NCBI GenBank assembly: GCA_022706885.1
Contig: JAKJBR010000045.1
Location: 1-9,349 of the forward strand
Origin: DUPQ01 sp022706885
GTDB taxonomy: Bacteria > Bacillota > Clostridia > DUPQ01
DNA: 9,349 nucleotides
Direction of reading: 5' to 3'
Positions 1 to 5,393 of this stretch are shown here, in pieces; within the stretch, counting starts at the first letter, position 1, and each line of letters begins with the position of its first letter. The translations under genes and the position numbers were made by a program. Below the pieces are notes generated by a model. That model saw only the letters and a list, made by a program, of their open reading frames with translations, ran no database searches and was not told the DNA's origin.

Positions 1-665
1 CTGTTGCCTACATATATGGGATCGCAGTTCTTTAAATGAAGTATTACCACATCCTTAACCACTTCGGCACAACCTTTTAACTGTTCGTGGAAAAGTTTTT
101 CATGTTCATAATACATCTTTACTCTTTCCTGTACGTCGGGCAGGCGCATGACTTCATCGATAGTGTGGTCGGGACAATAGTTTAAAAGCATCATCATAAG
201 ATCGTAGTTGGTTACTCTGAAATTTCTGAATCTGCCCAAGCCCGTCCTTGCATCCAGAAGATAAGACAGCATTACCCAACCTTTAGGATTAACTATATCT
301 TCCATGGTATATTGTGCCGAATCGAATTTATCTACGGCGTCCATGAGTTCTTCGGATATCTTAAGTCGGCTTGCTCCTCCGAAATACTCATACAGTACTC
401 TTGCCGCGGAAGCAGCTTCAGGTTTATTTATGTAATTAACGGCTTTGGTCCCCTTCTCGGATATATGATGATCAAATGCCAGATAAACACCCGGCAGATA
501 CGGCACATTGGTGGAAATATCTCTTTCGTTAACATCAATCATACCGTCCTGCATATCCTTCGGATGCACAAACATTATGTCTTCCAACATATCCAGTTCC
601 TTTAAAATCATGGCACACACCAATCCGTCAAAGTCCGATCTCGTTATTAACCTGTATCTGCCCAT
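1..665 (-). CDS. DHH-family phosphoesterase, N-terminal 221 residues (cut by window start)
   Basis: I translated this partial gene by hand; it stays open to the window edge. It begins MGRYRLITRSDFDGLVCAMI and carries the two metal-binding signatures of DHH phosphoesterases: DFDG at residues 11-14 and FDHH at 64-67. A later VDKFDSAQ segment (111-118) supplies a further acidic metal-ligand candidate. The family includes RecJ, NrnA/NrnB, exopolyphosphatase and pApA phosphatases, all Mn-dependent phosphodiester or phosphoanhydride hydrolases. The N-terminal wording resembles proteins annotated as exopolyphosphatase-related, but the substrate cannot be read from this fragment. No signal peptide is visible, so it is probably cytoplasmic. 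Two adjacent ATG codons (668-666 and 665-663) follow AGGAGG at 677-672; I chose the second because its 6-nt spacing is better. It lies about 85 bp downstream of the DUF4153 gene on the same strand. The family call is firm and the exact activity open. Confidence 0.85.
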   Translation of the reverse strand, partial: MGRYRLITRSDFDGLVCAMILKELDMLEDIMFVHPKDMQDGMIDVNERDISTNVPYLPGVYLAFDHHISEKGTKAVNYINKPEAASAARVLYEYFGGASRLKISEELMDAVDKFDSAQYTMEDIVNPKGWVMLSYLLDARTGLGRFRNFRVTNYDLMMMLLNYCPDHTIDEVMRLPDVQERVKMYYEHEKLFHEQLKGCAEVVKDVVILHLKNCDPIYVGN

Positions 666-710
666 CATCTACCTCCTGTCAATCATTCGTACAGCACAAA
701 TTACATGTTT

Positions 711-737
711 ATTATATAACAAAAAACTAAAAGTCAA
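711..737 (-). promoter_or_regulatory. Candidate sigma-A promoter for the DHH phosphoesterase gene
   Basis: Reading the minus strand, TTGACT (737-732) and TATAAT (716-711) are separated by 15 nt, about 46 nt ahead of the chosen start codon. Both hexamers are close to consensus but the spacer is 2 nt shorter than ideal. It lies between the DUF4153 stop codon and the DHH start, so the DHH gene may be transcribed independently as well as by read-through. No intrinsic terminator is visible after the DUF4153 gene. Confidence 0.5.
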
Positions 738-751
738 GTTTTAATATACCA

Positions 752-2347
752 CTATTTACCCAAAGCAAAGCCCGTTGCACTGAAGTACAGCACTTCCCCT
801 TCATTATTCATCTCATAGTATACATATGTCAAATATACCCTTATGTCTTCTGTAACATCGAATATCATATCCGATCTGTCATTACCTTCTTTTATCTTCA
901 TAATCTGTTCGGCAACATTGTATTCCGTATTGTCAATAACTATCTTCAACTCTCTTTCCCGTGACGTATCGACAATATAGTAGCGACTGTATCCCGATAT
1001 ATCCAATGCGTTATAACTGTTGCTCTTGTTAAGATGTATCAGGCTGTATTCATCCAAACTGCCGTACTCGTTAAGTTTTTCAAATCCGAAAATATCGTAG
1101 AAAGAATTTGACTCTTTTATATATTCGGGCGCCTTATCTTTATAGTTGAGATAGTCATAACAGCTGGATATTATCTCCTTATCGGTCTTTGATATATCCT
1201 TATAGGGCTTAACCGTACCGTCCGCAAGCATGTTGTTTCTTTTCAGTACCTTTTCCAGTCTGTATGTCTGCTCATACACCGGCACATCGATTATATTCAA
1301 CGGAGTCAATGACGAAATCAACACTATCACGGCCAGACCGGTTATTACATGCTTTGTATATTTTCCCTCTTTGATAAGGGTAAGGATTATAAAGACCAGA
1401 GCAGTTACATTCAGCAGTATTGATGCCCATCTGGCAGAGGTCAGTCCGTATGCGTTTACCCTTATATATATCGCTATGGCCTGTGAGGCAATTATCGGGA
1501 ACAGGAACCATCCTCCGTATTTTCTGAAAAACCGCACAGGAGCATTATCGTAACTTCCTACGGTAAGGTAGAAGAAAATAAAGAAAAGAGAAGCCAGCGA
1601 AGCAAAAAGATTAATCTTACCCTGCGGCATCTCCATTATTACAAGTATTTTAATAAGATATGCATAAAGCACTCCGAGCAACAGCGTATATACGGGAAGA
1701 CCGACATACAGCACCAGAACTTTAAATATCTTGGGAAGTACTATTTCATCGGTCTTTTCCGGTAACATTGCAATGAAAAGGTTATAGCAGAGTATGATAT
1801 ATGACAAAAGGGCGGTAATGGTAATCCATTTGTCAAACTGCTGCAACTCCACCACCAGAAAATCCAGAGCCAGTATGCACAGCGTTATGCCTCCGAAAAA
1901 CAGTGAAGCCACCGTTACGGCAAAGAATGCCGATTTTATAATCTGAGGAAATACCAGATCACTATTCTCGTTATCATACATCACGTATAACGATATAAGA
2001 AGAAATGCTATTATCAGCCCGAAAAACCCCATAAAAGTCCTGTCCGACTCCATTATATTGCCGATAAGAAAATAGCACGGTACAGCGGTCAATGCAGAAA
2101 CAATGCGCTGTATGATATCGGCTTTATTGGAAAAATTGTACTTTATGCTTATAATCTGCATCATTACCGACACTATAACGGCAAAACCCACCGAAAAAGC
2201 CATAAGCACTACGGTATTTTCCGTGAAGTCGAATATAATCTGCAATGTCAGAAGTATAAAAGCGATAACGCTTCCGTAAAAAGACACCACGAATTTCGAC
2301 ATAGCTTCTTTAATATTACTCAGTATCAGTTCAAAAATTTTCTTCAT
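752..2347 (-). CDS. DUF4153-type polytopic membrane protein
   Basis: This 531-residue protein of unknown function has about ten or eleven hydrophobic helices spread over roughly residues 20-352, then a mostly hydrophilic tail of about 175 residues (355-531) with no further membrane segment. The stretch around residues 198-250 (EKTDEIVLPKIFKVLVLYVG, then the YAYLIKILV helix and MPQGKIN) is what I recognise as typical of DUF4153 proteins, common in Firmicutes and Bacteroidetes. The short basic N-terminus before the first helix (MKKIF) may lie in the cytoplasm. The start is supported by GAGGAG at 2360-2355 with a 7-nt spacer. It lies 45 bp downstream of the family-3 hydrolase and is probably co-transcribed with it. 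Nothing in the sequence links it functionally to sugar use; no transporter signature (ABC, MFS, PTS) is visible. The family assignment is from memory of conserved wording. Confidence 0.75.
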   Translation of the reverse strand: MKKIFELILSNIKEAMSKFVVSFYGSVIAFILLTLQIIFDFTENTVVLMAFSVGFAVIVSVMMQIISIKYNFSNKADIIQRIVSALTAVPCYFLIGNIMESDRTFMGFFGLIIAFLLISLYVMYDNENSDLVFPQIIKSAFFAVTVASLFFGGITLCILALDFLVVELQQFDKWITITALLSYIILCYNLFIAMLPEKTDEIVLPKIFKVLVLYVGLPVYTLLLGVLYAYLIKILVIMEMPQGKINLFASLASLFFIFFYLTVGSYDNAPVRFFRKYGGWFLFPIIASQAIAIYIRVNAYGLTSARWASILLNVTALVFIILTLIKEGKYTKHVITGLAVIVLISSLTPLNIIDVPVYEQTYRLEKVLKRNNMLADGTVKPYKDISKTDKEIISSCYDYLNYKDKAPEYIKESNSFYDIFGFEKLNEYGSLDEYSLIHLNKSNSYNALDISGYSRYYIVDTSRERELKIVIDNTEYNVAEQIMKIKEGNDRSDMIFDVTEDIRVYLTYVYYEMNNEGEVLYFSATGFALGK

Positions 2348-2362
2348 AACACCGCTCCTCGT

Positions 2363-2391
2363 CCGATACTTTAATAAGTATCGGTCTTTTT
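2363..2391 (+). terminator. Terminator-like hairpin in the hydrolase/DUF4153 gap, oriented against both genes
   Basis: CCGATACTT (2363-2371) and AAGTATCGG (2376-2384) form a perfect 9-bp stem with a TAAT loop. On the plus strand this is followed by TCTTTTT (2385-2391), the layout of a Rho-independent terminator. Both flanking genes run on the minus strand, where the hairpin instead falls between the hydrolase stop codon and the ribosome binding site of the DUF4153 gene with no T-run behind it. It may stop antisense transcription, or act on the minus-strand mRNA as a processing or stability element. The structure is certain in sequence; the role is not. Confidence 0.4.
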
Positions 2392-2392
2392 G

Positions 2393-4279
2393 TTATTTTT
2401 CGGGTGCAAACTGCACAGTAATACTGCTGTTTCCCTTTAATTGGACTTTTTTAAAGTCTAAAAGTTTCCTCTTTGTCTTATCTTCATATCTCAACACCGA
2501 ATAACCGGTATCAACATCACTCAGGTTTGTCAGTTTTACCGTATATGCATCGGTCCACTCTTCTTTTATATTTGCATATGTAAGACCGTGTCCGAACCGG
2601 TATACCGGCTGCCCTTCAAAGAATCTGTAGGTTCTTCCCTTCATGGAATAATCTTCAAAATCGGGAAGATCCGATGTCTTTTCGTAGAAAGTAACGGGCA
2701 ACCTTCCGCAGGGAGATACATTTCCGAATATCACATCGGCAAGAGCTATTCCTCCCAATGCTCCCGGATAGAAACACTGCATAACGGCGTCGGCATTTTT
2801 ATCGGCATGTGCCAATCCTACGCAACTGCCCGATACATTTACGAAAATTATAGGTTTTCCAAGTTTCTTCAGCTCGTCAAACAGTTTATACTGTACCGCC
2901 GGTAACTCTATTTCGTCTCTGTCTCCCTTGAATCCTCTGTGTGTTGATTCTTCTCCTTCTATCGAGGGATTGATACCCATGCACATAATGATTACATCGC
3001 TGTAACCGGCTGTTATTATTGCCTCACGTAGCGGATGTTCGGAATATCTCCATGTGGATTCGTCTTCGAAAACATGCGAGCCCCTTGCATAAAGAACATC
3101 GCCTTTGCACACCGATTGTATTCCGCGCAGCAATGTGTAATAGTCATCGGGCGTACCGTTGTAATTGGCTAAAAGCACCGATTTGTCGTCGGCATTGGGC
3201 CCTACTACAGCAACGTTGGTATTCTTTTTCAAAGGAAGTATTCCGTTATTCTTCAACAGTACAATACTTTCTCTCGCCATTTCAAGATTTAATTTCTTAT
3301 GCTTTTTACTGCATATAACCGAATAAGGAATATCGTTATACTTACACTCTTTATCGAACATACCCAGTTTGAGACGTGTATACATCAGTCTCTCCACACA
3401 TTTTGTAATATCTTTTTCCTTAATAAGACCTTCGGCTACCGCCACTTTAAGCCATTTATATGCATCACCGCAGTTTAAATCGCATCCGCTTTTTACAGCC
3501 AATGCCGCACTTTGCGCTTCATTTTCCGTTACCTTATGATGCAGATGGAAATCGCATATTGCTCCGCAGTCGGATACCACATATCCTTTAAAGCCTAACT
3601 TCTTACGCAAAATCTTCTGTAAAAGGAACGGACTGCCGCAACACGGCTCTCCGTATACCCTGTTATATGCTCCCATAACCGCAGCCGGTTTGGCATGTTT
3701 AATGCAGTATTCAAAAGCATATAGATATGTTTCGTAAAAATCCGTCTCCGATACATGTGCATCGAAACTGTGACGTAACCACTCGGGACCGCTGTGAACC
3801 GCATAATGTTTAAGCGTGGCATCGGTCTTTCTGTATACTTTATCGTTGCCTTGCAGACCTTTTACAAAGGCGGTACCCATTTTAGCGGTAAGCAGAGGGT
3901 CTTCTCCGTATGTCTCATGCCCTCTTCCCCACCTGGGATCACGGAATATATTGATATTGGGCGACCAGCAGGTCAGTCCTTCATATATCTTGGTGCCGTT
4001 CAACTTTCTGTATTGATTGTATTTGGCGCGCACTTCATCGGATATTGCCGTTGCCACTTTATACATCAGTCTATCGTTAAAAGATGCGGCCATCGCTATG
4101 GACTGAGGAAATACCGTTGCCGTTCCGCTTCTGGCAACTCCGTGTAACGCTTCGTTCCACCAGCAGTATTCGGGAATACCCAACCTTTCGATTGCAGGTG
4201 ACTCAAACTGCATCTGTGACATTTTTTCCGCCAAAGTCATCTTGCTTACAAGTTCAGCAGCTCTTTTCTTGAAATCCAT
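2393..4279 (-). CDS. Glycoside hydrolase family 3, beta-xylosidase/beta-glucosidase type
   Basis: This 628-residue enzyme is predicted to release sugars from the non-reducing ends of beta-linked oligosaccharides (xylo- or cello-oligosaccharides) by the retaining GH3 mechanism. The N-terminal barrel carries WWNEALHG (40-47), FRDPRWGRGHETYGEDP (112-128), KHYAVHS (157-163) and SDCGA, whose Asp237 is the expected nucleophile. In the second domain the EGEE cluster (441-444) followed by GDRDEIELP (452-460) is where bacterial xylosidase-type members place the acid/base Glu. WWNEALHG and the EGEE...GDR arrangement favour beta-xylosidase, but substrate cannot be fixed. No signal peptide is present, so it acts on imported oligosaccharides. 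After FGHGLTY (562-568) only 60 residues remain, where family members usually have a fibronectin-III domain of about 110 or more; that domain is shortened, with no frameshift seen. An upstream in-frame TTG (4297) is rejected because the ribosome binding site lies inside that extension. Confidence 0.93.
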   Translation of the reverse strand: MDFKKRAAELVSKMTLAEKMSQMQFESPAIERLGIPEYCWWNEALHGVARSGTATVFPQSIAMAASFNDRLMYKVATAISDEVRAKYNQYRKLNGTKIYEGLTCWSPNINIFRDPRWGRGHETYGEDPLLTAKMGTAFVKGLQGNDKVYRKTDATLKHYAVHSGPEWLRHSFDAHVSETDFYETYLYAFEYCIKHAKPAAVMGAYNRVYGEPCCGSPFLLQKILRKKLGFKGYVVSDCGAICDFHLHHKVTENEAQSAALAVKSGCDLNCGDAYKWLKVAVAEGLIKEKDITKCVERLMYTRLKLGMFDKECKYNDIPYSVICSKKHKKLNLEMARESIVLLKNNGILPLKKNTNVAVVGPNADDKSVLLANYNGTPDDYYTLLRGIQSVCKGDVLYARGSHVFEDESTWRYSEHPLREAIITAGYSDVIIMCMGINPSIEGEESTHRGFKGDRDEIELPAVQYKLFDELKKLGKPIIFVNVSGSCVGLAHADKNADAVMQCFYPGALGGIALADVIFGNVSPCGRLPVTFYEKTSDLPDFEDYSMKGRTYRFFEGQPVYRFGHGLTYANIKEEWTDAYTVKLTNLSDVDTGYSVLRYEDKTKRKLLDFKKVQLKGNSSITVQFAPEK

Positions 4280-4284
4280 CTGTT

Positions 4285-4291
4285 CCTCCTT
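4285..4291 (-). promoter_or_regulatory. Ribosome binding site fixing the hydrolase start
   Basis: AAGGAGG is placed 5 nt before the ATG at 4279-4277. A longer in-frame reading from TTG at 4297 would begin upstream of this site and encode it as amino acids, so the shorter start is preferred. Confidence 0.85.
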
Positions 4292-4351
4292 ATACAAAAC
4301 AAGATTTATGAGTTTGTAATAATAAACGGTGCACAGGCAACCGATGCAGTT

Positions 4352-4360
4352 ATTATATCA
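4352..4360 (-). promoter_or_regulatory. Extended -10 promoter for the family-3 hydrolase
   Basis: On the minus strand TGATATAAT contains a perfect TATAAT (4357-4352) preceded by the TGn extension (4360-4358). No good -35 hexamer lies 16-18 nt upstream, which is usual for extended -10 promoters and suggests possible dependence on an activator. The predicted start near 4345 gives a leader of roughly 65 nt. Confidence 0.55.
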
Positions 4361-4400
4361 GAAGAATACCACAATTAAAACCTGTATATATAACATAGTT

Positions 4401-4416
4401 TTGTTAATTCTTATAA
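4401..4416. promoter_or_regulatory. Possible Crp/Fnr-type operator in the divergent intergenic region
   Basis: TTGTTA-attc-TTATAA is an imperfect inverted repeat; the right arm matches the expected TAACAA at four of six positions. Its centre lies about 64 bp upstream of the predicted start site of the hydrolase and about 65 bp upstream of that of the regulator gene, near the -61.5 position classically used by Crp/Fnr activators. The region is very A/T-rich, so chance matches are likely and this is tentative. Confidence 0.25.
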
Positions 4417-4458
4417 TATAGCCGGACAAAATTATAAATAAAACTTTACATGCGTGTA

Positions 4459-4467
4459 TGGTATAAT
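4459..4467 (+). promoter_or_regulatory. Extended -10 promoter for the Crp/Fnr regulator
   Basis: TGGTATAAT combines a TGn extension (4459-4461) with a perfect TATAAT (4462-4467), 38 nt ahead of the start codon. The nearest -35-like hexamer, TTTACA (4445-4450), is only 11 nt away and is unlikely to pair with it, so this looks like an extended -10 promoter working without a canonical -35. Confidence 0.6.
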
Positions 4468-4494
4468 CGGAATGTGAATGTATAAGAATGCATC

Positions 4495-4500
4495 AGGGAG
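4495..4500 (+). promoter_or_regulatory. Ribosome binding site fixing the Crp/Fnr start
   Basis: AGGGAG lies 5 nt upstream of ATG 4506. An earlier in-frame ATG at 4488 has no purine-rich site in front of it and would place this site inside the coding region. Confidence 0.75.
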
Positions 4501-4505
4501 TTATC

Positions 4506-5159
4506 ATGAGTGAAATAAGTAACCTGTTCCCCGTCTGGTACCATCTTACCGAGGAGCAGAAGCAGTTGTTAAACGATAAGGTGTATATAAAGGATGTTAA
4601 AAAAGGCACCGTTCTTCATAGAGGCGATGAAGACTGTGACGGATTATACATAGTACGAACCGGTCAGTTAAGAGCATATATCATTTCCGACCAGGGTAAG
4701 GAACTTACTCTTTATCGGTTGTTTGAAATGGATATATGTCTGTTTTCCGCATCCTGTATACTGTCCAACATACAATTCGAAATTATAGTGGAAGCGGAAA
4801 AAGATACTTCCATATTGATAATACCGGTTCGGGTATATCAGAAGCTCATGGAAACAAATAATGCGGTTGCAAACTATACTAATCACCTTATGGCTTCCAG
4901 ATTCACCGATGTCATGTGGTTGATAGATCAGGTTCTTTTCAAGAGCATGGCAACACGTCTTGCCTCTTTTCTTCTGTATGAAAGCAATATAGAGGAAAGT
5001 GACGAGTTGAATATAACGCATGAGAAAATTGCCAACCATATAGGTACCGCCAGAGAAGTTGTGACCAGGATGCTGAAATATTTCCAGCAGGAAGAATTAA
5101 TAGAAATGGCAAGAGGCAGTATTATCATAACCGACAGAAAGAAACTGGCGGAACTGTAA
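4506..5159 (+). CDS. Crp/Fnr-family transcriptional regulator
   Basis: This is a 217-residue DNA-binding regulator of the usual family length. The N-terminal cyclic-nucleotide-binding-type beta-roll spans about residues 10-125 (KKGTVLHRGDEDCDGLYIVRTG at 32-53, with conserved glycines), a dimerisation helix covers about 120-158, and a winged helix-turn-helix occupies about 168-217. In the recognition helix TAREVVTR (181-188) matches the (T/S)REVVSR pattern of Fnr/FixK-like members. There is no N-terminal Fnr cysteine cluster, so an oxygen-sensing 4Fe-4S cluster of the E. coli type is not expected. Three cysteines, 44, 78 and 84 (the last two in DICLFSASC), lie in the sensory domain, and from memory the SASC wording recurs in clostridial relatives. 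The effector is unknown. It is divergent from the family-3 hydrolase, a common arrangement for a local regulator, and the shared intergenic region has a candidate operator. Confidence 0.92.
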   Translation: MSEISNLFPVWYHLTEEQKQLLNDKVYIKDVKKGTVLHRGDEDCDGLYIVRTGQLRAYIISDQGKELTLYRLFEMDICLFSASCILSNIQFEIIVEAEKDTSILIIPVRVYQKLMETNNAVANYTNHLMASRFTDVMWLIDQVLFKSMATRLASFLLYESNIEESDELNITHEKIANHIGTAREVVTRMLKYFQQEELIEMARGSIIITDRKKLAEL

Positions 5160-5173
5160 AACGGTTGCCGTTT
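5159..5173 (+). terminator. Weak hairpin at the end of the Crp/Fnr gene
   Basis: AAACGG-TTG-CCGTTT forms a 6-bp stem overlapping the last base of the stop codon. Only TATATACTC follows, with no T-run, so it is a poor intrinsic terminator. No better terminator lies before the next promoter, apart from the A/T-only palindrome at 5220. Confidence 0.3.
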
Positions 5174-5219
5174 ATATACTCAATTTAAACTGCATCTAAA
5201 ACCTTTCGTACTCTTTTTA

Positions 5220-5239
5220 TTTAAAAAATATTTTTTAAA
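5220..5239. repeat. A/T-only perfect palindrome upstream of the zinc-ribbon gene promoter
   Basis: This 20-bp stretch of T3-A6-T-A-T6-A3 is its own reverse complement. It lies about 52-71 bp upstream of the predicted start site of the next gene and is followed by more A/T tract. It could form a weak cruciform or hairpin, or serve as an upstream A-tract (UP-like) element for RNA polymerase. Confidence 0.45.
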
Positions 5240-5255
5240 ATTTTATCACGGGATA

Positions 5256-5284
5256 TTGACGGCCAAATACGGTAATAATAAAAT
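5256..5284 (+). promoter_or_regulatory. Sigma-A promoter of the zinc-ribbon membrane protein gene
   Basis: TTGACG (5256-5261) and TAAAAT (5279-5284) are separated by an ideal 17 nt; each hexamer differs from consensus at one base. The start near 5291 gives a leader of about 100 nt. This leader contains a small hairpin, GCATTT-CAGAT-AAATGC at 5342-5358, overlapping an alternative TGCC/GGCA pairing (5331-5344). Confidence 0.7.
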
Positions 5285-5393
5285 ATGGTAAGTATATTGT
5301 ACATAATAATATATGAATGTCTGTTTGTTGTGCCGTACCGGGCATTTCAGATAAATGCTCTGTCTTACGAAATAAATTTACGGAGGTGAAAAG

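Noticed and set aside
312..744. Plus-strand open frames at the left end
   Set aside because: The minus strand here encodes a DHH phosphoesterase with both family motifs, and the plus frames show no recognisable protein.
3794..4147. 117-residue open frame on the plus strand inside the family-3 hydrolase
   Set aside because: It overlaps catalytic-domain coding sequence on the other strand, with low-complexity unrelated wording and no promoter or ribosome binding site.
4280..4297. TTG start for the hydrolase at 4297
   Set aside because: The extension would encode the AAGGAGG ribosome binding site of the ATG at 4279.
4488..4505. Earlier ATG for the Crp/Fnr gene at 4488
   Set aside because: There is no ribosome binding site before it, whereas AGGGAG is well placed for ATG 4506.
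4668..5039. 123-residue open frame on the minus strand inside the Crp/Fnr gene
   Set aside because: It is antisense to a clear Crp/Fnr coding sequence, has no family resemblance and no ribosome binding site; it is a shadow frame.
5285..5393. Riboswitch in the leader of the zinc-ribbon gene
   Set aside because: Only one 6-bp hairpin with a weak overlapping alternative pairing is present, with no terminator before the start codon and no conserved riboswitch core that I recognise.
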